Shown: in pieces, positions 11,001 to 21,581 of the stretch | Numbering within the stretch: the stretch's first letter is position 1 | Layout: each line of letters opens with the position of its first letter | Source: Massariosphaeria phaeospora | Lineage: Eukaryota; Ascomycota; Dothideomycetes; Pleosporales | Direction: 5' to 3' | Length of the DNA: 64,000 nt | NCBI GenBank assembly: GCA_011032825.1 | Contig: JAADJZ010000029.1 | Coordinates: 1 to 64,000, forward strand | Program-made: the position numbers and the translations under genes | The notes under the pieces: model-generated | What the model saw: only the letters and a program-made list of their open reading frames with translations | What the model was told of the DNA's origin: nothing | Databases searched by the model: none

Positions 11001-12700
11001 GATTTACGAGCTGAGCCCTTACTGCGATAGCGTCAAAGTCTCTGCGCTGGCTCATTCAAATACAAAGATACTGCGCTGATGTTCGCGGCGCAATCCAGGC
11101 ACGTTCAGTTGAGCGCCGACATCTTTCAGTGTGAATCCAATACACTTCACCCCTTCAACTAAGATTCACGAGCTGAGTCCTTATTTCGACAGCATGAAAG
11201 TCTCCGCGATGCTTTATTCAAGCATCCTGCACTTGTGCTAAGTTTCGCCTCAAAATCGAGGCATGTCTGACTGAGCAGTGAAGCATTCTCCTGTGAATTG
11301 CATAACCGGCCCGCACGCTTTCGCAACACTGCATGCTCCATCCTTGATGCGACAGCTCCAAAATCTCAGCGCTAGTTCATTCAAGTATCTCAAACTTGTG
11401 CTGAGTTGCGCTTAAAAATAGAGGCACGTTTGGCTGACTGCTGATGCGTTGAGGTTTGGCGCAATAAGCTCTTGAAAACAACAGTTGAGCTTTGTAAGCC
11501 GAAGATTAATAGCGACGCCTTCAAGACCTCAGCACTAGTTTATTTAGGCAAAGGGACCTATCGTTAACTTGCACGGCGTGATTCGAGCATATTTGACTAA
11601 CCGCCGCCACGATGAGACTTGTCGCAATACCCTCTCCACCACAGCAAGTGAACGTTACAAGCTGGACTTTCACTGCGACGCCTCAAAACACTCCGCGCAC
11701 CTTCATTCGAGTATCCCGAGCGGGTGCTGAGCATCGCGGTAGTCTTGACGCACATTCAGTTGATCGCTGATACAATAATGCTCGTCGTAATGGAGCTCAC
11801 CCAAATCAAGAATCACAGAGTAGACGTCGAGATTTCACAGCGAGCCCTTCAGAGTGTTAGCACGCGTTCGACCAGGCTAGAAGATTTATCGCTAAATAGC
11901 GCTAAGGTTATGGAGTAGATTTGGCGCATCGCTCGTACAATGAGGTTCGTCGCACTGAGCGGTTGAGAACAACAGTTGCACGTTATAAGCCGAAATCTTA
12001 CTGCGACACCTAGAAACTCTCGGCGATGGGTCTTGCAGGCAAGGAGATCCAGCGCCTATTCGCGCTGTGAAATCGAGATAGGTTTGGCTAAGCTAATAGG
12101 AAGTTCGTCGCCATGAGCTCGGAAGGGGTCCACTTCATAGCATCGTCAACAGCTGAAACCTCACTGCGACAGCTCCAAAGTCTCGGCGAAGATTCTAGGA
12201 AGTAATGAGACCCAGCGCGGAGTAGCACTGTAAAATTGACGTATGTTTGGCTGAGTGTTGACGCAGTGATGCTCAGCGTACCGGGTGGTACCATAATGAG
12301 CTTAAGCACAACATCAATAGTAATCAGGACCTCACAGCAACACCTCCAAACTCTCGGCGCAGGCTCTACCAAGCAGGGAGACGCGGCCCTGGAGACGCGG
12401 CCCTAAACGGCGCGGAGCTGTCGGAGCTTGTTTGGCCGAGCGCCGATATGGTAAGGGTCGTTGGCATGTGATCCGTTCACTGACAACAGTCCAAGGCTGG
12501 AATCTCACAGCGCCAGTCTGGAACTCGCAGCGACGTTTCTACCAAGCATGCGGACTTGTCGCACAACGGCGCGGAGTTATCGGACCATGTCGGGGAGCGC
12601 GGATTGTTAATGGGGAGCCCGCAGCTGACGGCTGACCTAATCCCGCGCCCGCAACAACGCTCTTCGGCCCGCGACTTCCACCTCACCCTCGGCATACTCG
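8080..12700. repeat. Degenerate tandem satellite, ~28-30 units, period stepping 146 to 172 bp
   Basis: About 4.6 kb of gene-free DNA built from one diverged unit. Each unit carries an 'agctg(g)aat' block, ten bases later a 'tgcgac' core followed by 'ggcttcaaactctccgcg'-like sequence, and then a 'cgctgcagcattggggc' block and 'gtttgactgagcgctga'. Core (gcgac-equivalent) positions I read are 8288, 8434, 8579, 8725, 8886, 9038, 9189, 9340, 9491, 9641, 9792, 9943, 10094, 10245, 10396, 10548, 10700, 10862, 11024, 11186, 11349, 11512, 11675, 11840, 12003, 12166, 12337 and 12510. Weaker matches occur at 8115 and 12671. The left and middle units are AT-rich, the right units visibly GC-rich. Stops in every frame and a non-triplet period argue against coding. 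The array ends within ~100 bp of the FAD monooxygenase start. It may act as a heterochromatic or nucleosome-phasing satellite, but its function is unknown. Confidence 0.88.
12379..12405. repeat. 14-bp tandem duplication inside the satellite
   Basis: gagacgcggccct is repeated twice in tandem within the right-hand, GC-rich part of the satellite. It is a recent local slippage on top of the old array. Confidence 0.6.
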
Positions 12701-12783
12701 ACTATGTAAACACGCATGTCTCGCCCTCAGCAGTCCCCCGTTAACGACCCTCACAACCCCTACGACCCCCTCTCACGCCCGCC

Positions 12784-14004
12784 ATGACGTCCCTGAAACC
12801 CATCCTCATCGCCGGCGGCGGCCTCTCGTCGCTGCTCCTCGCGCGCTCGCTGCTCCGCGCCAACATCCCCTTCCGCGTCTTCGAGCGCGACGCGTCAATC
12901 GTGTTCCGCGCCCAGGGCTACCGCCTGCGGCTCTCGCCCGAGGGCCTCGACGCTATCGAAGCGGTGCTCGGCCCGGCCGACTTCGAGCGCTTCTACGCGC
13001 GCTGCGGCAAGACGGGCGGCGCGGGCTTCGTGGCCATCGACCCGCTGACGGGCGACACGCTCGGCGCCGAGCACCCCAGCGTGGCGCCGGAGCTGCTGAC
13101 GAGCCGCGACAACAAGGTCGTGGGCATCTCGCGCGGCGACATGCGCGCGCTGTTCCTCGAGGGCTGCGAGGCGCAGCTGCGCTGGTCGCACCACGTCACG
13201 GGGTACACGCTCACCGCCACAGGCGTGCGCGCCGTGTTCGCCGACGGCAGCGCCTCCGAGGAAGGCGCGCTGCTGGTCGGCGGCGAGGGCGTGCGCTCGG
13301 CCGTCGCGCGCCAGCTGGCCGCCGGCGCCGTCAAGGTGTACGACCTGGGCGCGCGCGGCATCCACGGCCAGGCGCCGAGCACGGCCTTTGCGGCGCTGGG
13401 CGAGGGCGTGTTCCGCATGGCCGACGAGACGACGCACGGCGCCGGCAAGAGGGTGTTCCTCATCACCAACGTGCGCGGCGCCGACATGCACGACCCGACC
13501 GTCGACTTCGGCTATACCCTGGTCGGCTCGCCGGGCGTAATCCACCCGCCCAGCGACGACTTCACCATCGTGGGCGCGCCGGCCGCACAGCTCGCGAAGC
13601 AGCTCACGGCCGCGTGGCACCCGCGCGTCAAGCCGCTGTTCGACAACATTCGCGAGTCCGAAGCCGCCTTCTGGAAACTCACCTGCTCGTCGCCCGACGG
13701 CGTCGCGCAGTGGGCGAACGAGCCGCGCGTCACGATTCTGGGCGACGCCGTGCACGCCATGACGCCGGCGGGCGGCAACGGCGCCAACACGGCGGTGCGC
13801 GATGCCGCGCTGCTGGGCCGGCTGCTGGCGGAGGCGGGCGGGTGGGGCGAGGGCGTCACGAAGGCGTACGAGGACGAGATGCGCGTGTATGCCGGCGTGG
13901 AGGTCAAGAAGAGTTATGAGCAGGCGAGGATCGCGTTTGGGATTGTGATTGATGCGGATACGCCGTTTCTGGGACTGAATGATCAAGGGGGGTTTGGACA
14001 CTAG
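12784..14004 (+). CDS. FAD-dependent monooxygenase (salicylate-hydroxylase/UbiH-like)
   Basis: Single exon, 406 aa. Class A flavoprotein hydroxylases oxidise aromatic or polyketide substrates with NAD(P)H. The FAD-binding beta-alpha-beta start is 'ILIAGGGLSSLLLARSLL' at 7-24. The usual GxGxxG is GGGLSS, so the last Gly is Ser. The middle 'DG'-type motif is degenerate (LLVGGEGVRSAVAR). The C-terminal GD motif is intact ('ILGDAVHAMTP' near 318, then 'GGNGANTAVRDA'). The gene is extremely GC-rich, and this opens a long spurious frame on the opposite strand. The contrast with the AT-richer satellite immediately upstream is abrupt. It is convergent with the Zn2Cys6 regulator downstream. The substrate is not predictable. 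Confidence 0.85.
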   Translation: MTSLKPILIAGGGLSSLLLARSLLRANIPFRVFERDASIVFRAQGYRLRLSPEGLDAIEAVLGPADFERFYARCGKTGGAGFVAIDPLTGDTLGAEHPSVAPELLTSRDNKVVGISRGDMRALFLEGCEAQLRWSHHVTGYTLTATGVRAVFADGSASEEGALLVGGEGVRSAVARQLAAGAVKVYDLGARGIHGQAPSTAFAALGEGVFRMADETTHGAGKRVFLITNVRGADMHDPTVDFGYTLVGSPGVIHPPSDDFTIVGAPAAQLAKQLTAAWHPRVKPLFDNIRESEAAFWKLTCSSPDGVAQWANEPRVTILGDAVHAMTPAGGNGANTAVRDAALLGRLLAEAGGWGEGVTKAYEDEMRVYAGVEVKKSYEQARIAFGIVIDADTPFLGLNDQGGFGH

Positions 14005-14823
14005 GTGCTGATATAAATACCGCCTTTAGATTCAATTGATCAATTAGAGTCGTGCAGTCATTGATTGCTGACTATGTTGACTACCTACTAATATCAAACG
14101 CAACAGATCAGATATAATTCGCAACAGTAATTTTTTTTTTTGCTTCACATGCTGCGCAACCATAGTTCGCAGGTGTTGAAGTTGGGCTCGATAACCCGTC
14201 AGATGCCCACAGACGCCATGTCAGGCCATTGGTCAGAACATGTGTGCTCGTGCTCGTACGCGACCTTCCTCACCCCTTCTCACCTCTCCTCACTCCTTCC
14301 TTCCCCTTCCCTCCCCTTCCTCACCCCTAAATATAACGAAACGAGAGAAACACTACTACTACACATACCCATTCTTTCCACCCCGGTATCGTTCCGTTCC
14401 TTCCCGCCCCGTTATCATTCCGTTCCGTTCCGTTCCGCCATACCAACCAACCAACCAACCAGCCAACTAACTGAACAACTGAATAACTAACGCCTTAGTC
14501 AGCCTCGTACGACTGTTGGAAAAACAGAAAGCACGAGGTAATATTTACACAACTCAACTTAACTGTACTCTCGACTAGCTGCTGTGTTTGGGTAGTAGGA
14601 CACGACACCCTTGCACGATATGATATGGCTGTACTATGATCGGTTGATTGAGGTACTTTATGCACTTTGGTGATAATAATAGCTAACTGGCTATCCAAGG
14701 AAGGATGTAGATGTGATAACTTGGATCGAATCAAAGCAACCAAACTTAACCTTGCCAGTCAGTCTGCCCGTGTTTATTTTCCTTGATACAAACCCCTCCC
14801 CTCGCAGCTCTTTCTCCATCCAT
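14005..14823. other. Convergent spacer with pyrimidine tract and microsatellites
   Basis: It contains a T run (near 14131-14141), a long C/T-rich tract (~14264-14332), a (CCGTT)n run and an (AACC)n run. No gene is supported. The frames across it are low-complexity. Confidence 0.6.
14419..14463. repeat. (CCGTT)n and (AACC)n microsatellites
   Basis: About four copies of ccgtt at 14419-14438 are followed at once by about five copies of aacc at 14442-14461. They sit downstream of a 70-bp polypyrimidine tract. Confidence 0.8.
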
Positions 14824-17557
14824 CTATCCCCCACCATCGCCCTCCACCCCCATACCCATCCCCCTCGCAATCTCAACCCAATTATACCAGTCCACATCGA
14901 CATCCCCATCGCCATCCCCGCCGATGCCGAGATCCATACCCACATCCATACCCCCCTCTCCATCCCCACGAGGAAACAAAGCCCCAGTATTCGCATTCGC
15001 ATTCGCATCTGTAGGCCACTCGCACTCGCCGTCCAGCCACGGGACGTAGTCGGGCTCGGGCTCGAGGGCAGTGTTAGCTGGGGGGAAGGAGGCGATGGTT
15101 GTGGTGGTGGTGGGATGGGGGCGGAGATGATTGTGCGCAGGGGTGCTGGTGTTGGTGCTGGTCGAGCGGGGCGCGGCGGCGAAAGTGGGAAGAGACTCGG
15201 CGGCGAAGGGCAGGGCAGGGTTGCTGCTGGGATCGAGCGCGTTGAGAGGTGTAGACTGGGAGGACGGGTCTGTGGCGGTTGGGTGTGAGCTTGGCCTAGT
15301 CGATTGAGCGCTGGGTCTCTCGGCTGCTGCGGGCGTTGCTTGTGCCTGACCCCAAGAGTGCTCGTGCCCCTCTTCATTACCAGCACCAAACACAAGCGCC
15401 CGCCACCTCTCCCCCGCCCCCTCACCCCCCTTCCCCATACCCCCTCCTCCCACTGCCCCTCCATCACACACCCCCTCTCCCCCCCCTCCAGCCTGACCGC
15501 CTCCCCCCACCAGCCCTCAGCCTCCCAATCTCCCCCTCGCGATGCCTCCGCGCCTTCTCCACGAGCCTCCGTACCGGCACCCAAATCCGCGCACTCCTAT
15601 CCGCGGCCGTGCGCGCCGGAATCAGCCAGCGGCTATGCAGCGCTCCCCACGCGCGCTCCACGGTCGGCGACCAGGCCCGCCGCCCCGTCTCCATGGCCAG
15701 GAACACGATGGCGTGCCAGTGCGTGTAGCTCTGGTATAGCCAGCGCCATTGGCGGGCGCGGTGCGAGGCGTTGAGCGCGTGGTTGCATTCGGCGAGGTCG
15801 ATGGCGGAGAAGAGGAGTTTGGTGCGGAGCGAGGAGGGGGAGGAGGAGGAGGAGGAGGAGCGCGCGCTGGAGAGTACCGGGAGGTAGACGACGAGGGTGA
15901 GTTTCGCCGTCGTGATGCGCGCGACCATGGTAGCGACCCAGGGGAAGATGTCGTCGTCGGCGTCGGTGGGTTCGCGCGTGTGCTGCAGGTATTCGTGGTC
16001 GAAGCGGTGGTGGATATCGTCGAGGAGGCGGCCTTTTTCTTCGAGCGTGCATGCCGCCGAACTCGTATCCATCAGCTTGCGGTGGATCTCGTTGGTTTGC
16101 AGGTGGATGCGCGCAAACGACATGTCCGTGAATCCCTGGCGTTCTGGAGGTATGCTGGTTGACGCCACGTCGATATCTGCGTCGTTGATGTTCCACGGCA
16201 GCTGTGTGTCGAAGCTGCCGTCTGGGATGCCCAGCTCGGTTCCTTGGTCTTCGGATGCGCGGACGTCTAGTATGCACACAACGCCCCAGACGATGCGTCG
16301 TAGGTGGGTCTCGAACGGCGTTAAGTGTGCAAAGTGGGTACCATCACGATGCAAGCCAAGGTAGCGGGCCATCCGAATGAGGAGCCCGGTCATCATCCAT
16401 ATGCACCTCGGATTGTCGTGGCGCCAGGCAAGAGCGAGGAAAAGAGCGAATGCTTGGACGCGGACGATGTCAGGGGCGTTGAGGAAATCGGCTTTCGCAA
16501 GGGCATGCTCAAAGCCCAGACGGTATTTGAGCATGAGCTCGGTTCTGGAAGAGCCAAAGTTGGTGATGACCTGCGTAGCTTTAGATGTAGTCTTCACATG
16601 ACTCCTAACCGGGAGGTGGTACTCACATCGTCGTCCTCCATAGAATTGATGGCACTGAAATATATGGAGAACATCAGAGCCTCGTTTGACGGCGTGAGGC
16701 GCTTCATGCCACTCCCGCGCATATCACGGACCATTTTCACAATCGTCGGAAGATGAACCACCCGGATGAAGACGTGCACGTTCTCTGAGAAGACTTCCAC
16801 GAGGAAAGGGATCTGTGACGGCAGTGGCCGGAAGTCGCTAAGCTCAGGTAATGGCCCACTCGGGTTATGTTGAAACAGGAACGCACTGTACTCTGAAGTT
16901 GTGCGGTCCAGTTTTGGGGAAGAGTCTGCTTGGGCAGGCGTTGCCTCGTCCTCTGAGCTGTCGTACTCCTCCTCAGCCAAGCCGCGTGTGTCCATCTTCA
17001 GGCCATCAAGCTTCAGTGACAGTTAGTCTGGCAAGCTGGTCACTTCTCACAGATCAACTCACCTCGTCGTTGACCCGGACCCAGAAGCTGCTGCTGACAT
17101 AGCGGCTGCGGCTGGTATCCTGGAGCACCATCCGACCAAACTGCCCAGGCATATCTCCCGCATCCGCAACGAGTGCAGTCTCCCTCTGAGGCTCCATGGG
17201 ATGATTCAGGGGCGAGTCTCCCGAGGTGTCCATTTCAGGTGAGTTGTGGCCGGATGCTGCACGTGCCTGTTCCAGCTGGCCGGTCAACTCCCTGACGAGA
17301 TTCTCCAGCGTGTGCAGCCGCTCCATGACTTTTTCGACACCAGGCGCCTCTGAAGCGGCAGCGGCATTGTTGGTGATACGCTCCAGGCGGCGCGCCCATC
17401 TCGGCGGGCGGTCGGTCGACGGCAGCACGCAAGCGATGTTTGCGCGGCGGCAGTTGGAGCATGGCGACTGCTTGTCACACCGCACCTTGCGCTTGCGGCA
17501 CACGACACAGCTGCGTGGTTGCGCATTTGGCGATGCTGCTGGCGGTGGTGGACTCAT
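14824..17557 (-). CDS. Zn(II)2Cys6 fungal transcription factor
   Basis: Starts at the ATG at 17557. Introns lie at 17062 down to ~17011 (or ~16996; two in-frame acceptors) and at 16626-16571. The DNA-binding cluster (residues ~18-43) has the canonical C-x2-C-x6-C-x5-C-x2-C-x6-C spacing. A short coiled coil follows ('MERLHTLENLVRELTGQLEQ'). Exon 3 holds the fungal-specific regulatory domain ('CIWMMTGLLIRMARYLGLHRD'...). The C-terminal frame (15510 to 14824) ends in an acidic 'DVDVDWYNWVE' segment typical of these activators, but it is one base out of phase with exon 3. Either a further intron (for example donor near 15470, acceptor near 15381) or an indel in the G-rich stretch joins them. Total length is about 840 aa. 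A (GAG)n run codes poly-Ser. It is divergent from the dienelactone hydrolase, so it could regulate that gene and the flanking oxygenases. Confidence 0.82.
15837..15861. repeat. (GAG)n triplet run within the regulator
   Basis: An uninterrupted GAG-type triplet run codes a poly-Ser stretch on the minus strand in the regulatory domain. It is likely to vary in length between strains. Confidence 0.7.
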
Positions 17558-18358
17558 CGGAGCGCTCGCGTGTTTTTCGGAGGCCGAGCCCGAGGCGATG
17601 GCGAAGCTGGAAAACCCTGCCACACGCCACACGAACGGCCACAGCTGCTCTCGCGTGAGCCAAGTGTTGATACGAGACGCAAGGCGAGATGTGAGCGATT
17701 GGCGGGGCGCGGCGTGGTGGAGTAGCGGTCGGTCTCTGGGAGATCTGGACGAAAGCGGCTACCTGCTGGGCCCGCTGCGGATGGTATCTCAGCGGTTTGC
17801 ACGACAGGGAAACCCCATGATCGATAGCCGGCACTAACAAATGCCCGAATCCAGTATCTATGCAACCGTAGAATTGACGTGAAGCCGAGGGTTGAGCCCT
17901 GGTCGGCGCCGATGCCAGAATGATTACCTAAGCGACGAGCCAATCATCCGAAAGATGCGCTAGATCTTGTTCGCATCTTCAGACATGACATAATTAGATC
18001 ATATCTACTTCGTACTGATAGTAGTTGCGTGCTGTAGTATCATCTCTCAGGTTACCCCGTCTGTTCACCGTTCACTGCACCAGCATTGCTAGACGAGAAC
18101 CTTAAACCCGAGCCCGAGAGCCTTAACTCAAGGGCGAGAACATACCGAGGCTTCCATCGCGCAGCCACATGCCACATGGCCCCTGCCGATAAGCTGCGTT
18201 ACTCGGCCGAAATAGTGGGGGCCGCCGGGGTAGCTTCAAGTCTATAAGACGCCCTTCTTCAGCACGACGAAGCTGCCTCAATCCCAACCAACGCAAATAC
18301 ATCTCACTAGACACAATCCTCGACTTCCCATTAACTCCACATCTAAACAATATCCACA
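17558..18358. other. Bidirectional promoter, regulator / dienelactone hydrolase
   Basis: 800 bp between divergent starts. It holds the 8-bp palindrome TCGGCCGA at 18204-18211, which is an everted/inverted CGG pair of the kind zinc cluster proteins bind, and a TATA-like tctataag near 18240, ~115 bp before the hydrolase ATG. Confidence 0.5.
18204..18211. promoter_or_regulatory. Candidate zinc-cluster operator (CGG/CCG palindrome)
   Basis: TCGGCCGA brings CGG and CCG together with no spacer, ~150 bp upstream of the dienelactone hydrolase start and in the promoter shared with the Zn2Cys6 gene. Such sites also occur by chance, so this is only a candidate. Confidence 0.25.
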
Positions 18359-19289
18359 ATGACTTCCACATGTGGCAATAACAACTGCAATGCCGAATGC
18401 ATCAAGGTACGCCAGCGCCACTTCAACCCATCTCCAGACTGCCGTCCACATATGCTCACCATATCCGCAGGGCTCCATCCACGCCGGCCACCCCACCGGC
18501 ACCGAAGAAACAATCCACGGCCTCAACACCTACGTCGTCGGCAACCGCACCAACCCGCGCGCCACCATCGTCGTCTACTCAGACATCTTCGGCCTACCCC
18601 TCCCCAACAACAAACTCATCGCCGACGCCTACGCCAAAAGCGGCGAGTACCTCGTCTACCTACCCGACTTCTTCAAAGGTGACCCCGTACCGCTCCGCGT
18701 AGCCGACGTGCTCATCCCCGTCGATGCAGCCAACCAGTCCTCGCTGTCAAAGTACGGCGGCATGCTCGCGTCCATGCCGACATTTATCATGTGGATGACG
18801 CGGCACAAGCAGGCGCCCACAGACAAGATCTGCATGGACTTCCTAGCCGCACTGCGACGCGCGACGCCGCGGAGCCACACGATCGGCATGGTGGGCATGT
18901 GCTGGGGCGGCAAGTACGCCATCCGCGCGGGGCTCGAGCACAACAAAATCGACATTGAGGGCGACAAGGTCCCGCTTGTCGATGCGGCGGTCGCACTGCA
19001 CCCCAGCAATCTGGTTCTGCCCGAGGATGTGCAGGCGTTGGCTGTGCCTGTGAGCTTTGGATGGGGTGTCGAAGACTCGGCTGTGGATTTCAAGCTGAAG
19101 GGCAAGATCCAGGATATCCACGCCAATGCCGCGAAAGCTGGGAAAACGGTGCCGGAGATGGAGCACAAGGACTACACGCCTGGACGGCATGGCTTTGCTG
19201 TGAGGGGCAACCCGGAGGATCCGCAGGAGAAGGCGTGCCTCGAGGATTCGGTGAAGCAGGTTCTTCAGTGGTTTCAAAGTAAGCTTTGA
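18359..19289 (+). CDS. Dienelactone hydrolase family protein (AIM2-like)
   Basis: Two exons, 18359-18406 and 18471-19289, 288 aa. Alpha/beta hydrolases of this family open dienelactones in aromatic catabolism or hydrolyse other carboxyl esters. The first exon codes the Cys-rich 'MTSTCGNNNCNAECIK', characteristic of fungal cytosolic members. The nucleophile Cys160 sits in GMCWGG, with Asp218 after 'SFGWGVE' and His256 in GRHGFAV. Those three complete the catalytic triad. Gtacgc...ccgcag is a normal 64-bp intron. There is no signal peptide, so it is cytosolic. Divergent from the regulator and close to two flavin oxygenases, it fits a ring- or lactone-opening step. Confidence 0.88.
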
Positions 19290-19400
19290 GCAGCTTGCAT
19301 GATGGTCTAGTCTGTAATGATGGGGATAGGGTGGGACGGAGACGTCGTCGTATAGTTCTTGCGCGCACATAGATATCCATATTTCTTCTTTTCTCCCCAC

Positions 19401-21166
19401 TCAAGCAGGAGACCGCCAAAAGCCTTGGTCATGGATCATTGTCTCAACCTCAAAGCGTGTTGCACATTCCGCCTTACGCGCCACAATGTACTCCGTGTCC
19501 TGAGGCCCGAAAAATGGTCGCGTAGGAACGAACTTGACTATCATCTCCCCGACCAATGTGTTTGCTTTACCATTCAGCAGGTATCGAAGTAGCGCCGCAG
19601 CGGATTTCAGCGCGTCTGCCTCATTGAGAAACTGCGAGGGTTGGGCGACTTTTCGGCCATACTTGACTTCAGTTTCAAGTTCCAGCCTGCGCAGAGGGAG
19701 TAGTTTTTGGATTTCGGTGACGATGGGAGCGGACTACAAATAGATATGTCAGCGGGTCGTGACGTGAGAGACGGAGACGGGAGGAGAAGAGGGCCGCAGA
19801 GCCTACTCACCCACATGCCGCAGCCCGGCACAGGAGTGGTGAGGTCCAACGTAACTCTCAATGCCAAGTCTTCGAGCCCGGGACACCGCTCAACCAGTCC
19901 GCGAACTTCCTCCAACGACCATCCTTTTATTTCACTCCGAACCCCATAATGCAAGCGCAACTTCTTCAGCGTGCGGCCATGTTTACCACAGAGTGAAATC
20001 GTCGTGAAATTGAACATCGACCAGGAGGAACTGACACTGTTAACGATAACTTCCTCCAGGCCTTCAATACCGTCAAGAAACTCTCCAATCATATATAAAC
20101 TCGGAGACTCTTGCTCAGTCACCCCTACGGTTTCCTGAACAAAAATGGGATCGAAACCGAAGCAGAAACACTTCAGTTGGGGTACGCGACCAATCAGTGC
20201 GGCCATAGGCTCTCGTGGGCAACCATTGCCGAAATCTAGACGCCGCATGTGGCTCCAGTCCATAGCCGCGAGCCATTGCTGGCAGTGCGCCCTGGACAGA
20301 CTGTAGTTGTCGCATGGTAGAATAAGCTCCTCAAGCGCCGGAAACACATCCCCTTCTCGAAAATCGAGGTTTCCGGGCCCTGTGGTCCACGCGCTGTCGT
20401 CAACATGCGGATTTTCGTCAAGCCGCATATTAGGCCACGCGGTGAGGTGCAGGGACTTGAGCCGCTTTGTTTGCAGTAGGCAAGTTCGCAGTTGTCCGAA
20501 CTCGGAGCGCAATTCGTCTAACTCGTTTTGCGAATTCCAGATGGTTCCGCAAACGAGGTAGGCGAGGGAGTAGAGTTGCGGAGACGAAAGCAGCGCCGTG
20601 TCGAGAGGGAGATACTTGGGCTCTCTCCGGTCAAAATTCGTTACATGCAGTCGCGCAGCTGGCCACTTTGTACTCAAGGCTGACAGTACACCTTTTGGAA
20701 TTGGGAATCGCGCATTCCACCTGTTGCGGTTTAGAATTCAGCCATGCATGTAGGGAGCAAAAAGACCAGCGTACGAAAAGTCCTGCAGATGTTCGAGGCT
20801 GCCAAGTACAGCCACGAGCGTTTGCTCACTTGGGAGATGCGTCTCCTGTTCGAAAAGCCCAATTTGGAGATGCCGCACATGATGCAGTAGCGCATCTTGA
20901 GGGTCACATAGGCGCGCCCAGATCCGGCTGTTGATACCTTCCGCTGATGGAGACAGGTCGTGGAGGGCTATCTTTCGAAAGAAGACGTATTCTGTGGCCT
21001 CTCCGCATGCTTTCGATACAAGACGGATTGTGTCGACATCGTCTCTGTTCAACTACGGGATATTAGCGCCAGGAAGAGGGAGAGAGGATGGAGTATCGTG
21101 CACAAGATCGAGTATGAGACGGAAAACTGTGAGAGGTAGCCCAAGCAGCTGGACGGAAGTCGCCAT
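19401..21166 (-). CDS. F-box / leucine-rich-type fungal protein
   Basis: Four exons: 21166-21104, 21052-20775, 20720-19811 and 19733-19401, 527 aa. Removing the 51-bp first intron joins 'LPLTVFRLILDL' to 'LNRDDVDTIRLVSKACGEAT', a standard fungal F-box start, so a role as a substrate adaptor for SCF ubiquitin ligase is likely. A TGA at 20738-20740 looks like a nonsense codon but lies inside a 54-bp intron (gtacgc...aacag). Its removal gives 'LQDFSWNARFPKGVLSAL', the usual family sequence, so the gene is intact. The middle region has irregular leucine-rich segments. The last exon is not covered by a long uninterrupted frame but is clear once the 77-bp intron at 19810-19734 is removed. Confidence 0.8.
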
Positions 21167-21581
21167 GAGTGGAGTCACTGGAGTGTACACCAAGTTCGGG
21201 CTGATGCGGGGCTGGAGATGTCATCGTGCGCTAAGCCGAAATACGCCCAGTCACGTGTGCGGGGTTAGCCCGGGCCGGGGCCTCTGGAGAAACATCAAGC
21301 GCTGAAACAAACAAACGAACGAGCTTGAATGTCTCATCATTGCGGTTAAAATGATATCGATAGCGATTCGAGTTGAAGAATCGCAGTACTTAGATGGTTA
21401 GAATGCTGGAGCACCCAAGAAACCAACGATTTCGGGATGGCTTCGTTTGGAAGCAATTGAAACAGTGATGTATTCACTTAAGTTAATTAAGGCGACCGAT
21501 AAAATCCGTATGTACAAGCTACTCCTTCGAGATACCATCGCGACTAGATGATCACCCGTCCCCGCTTTGGGAGATAGATGT
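21167..21581. other. Intergenic
   Basis: Region between the start of the F-box gene and the 3' end of the DUF1996 gene. Nothing is recognised. Confidence 0.5.

Noticed and set aside
8080..12700. Satellite array as a protein-coding repeat gene
   Set aside because: The dominant periods (151, 163) are not multiples of three, stops occur in every frame in most units, and the frames present do not align from unit to unit.
8080..12700. Satellite array as a CRISPR array
   Set aside because: Repeats are long, diverged, and there are no constant short repeats separated by unique spacers. The genome is also fungal.
12895..14001. Long minus-strand frame (368 aa) opposite the FAD monooxygenase
   Set aside because: Shadow of extreme GC content. 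It has Arg/Ala/His-rich nonsense composition, while the plus strand carries all FAD motifs.
20738..20740. In-frame TGA splitting the F-box gene into two, suggesting a pseudogene
   Set aside because: It lies inside a 54-bp GT-AG intron with a cta-type branch site. Removing it rebuilds the family sequence.
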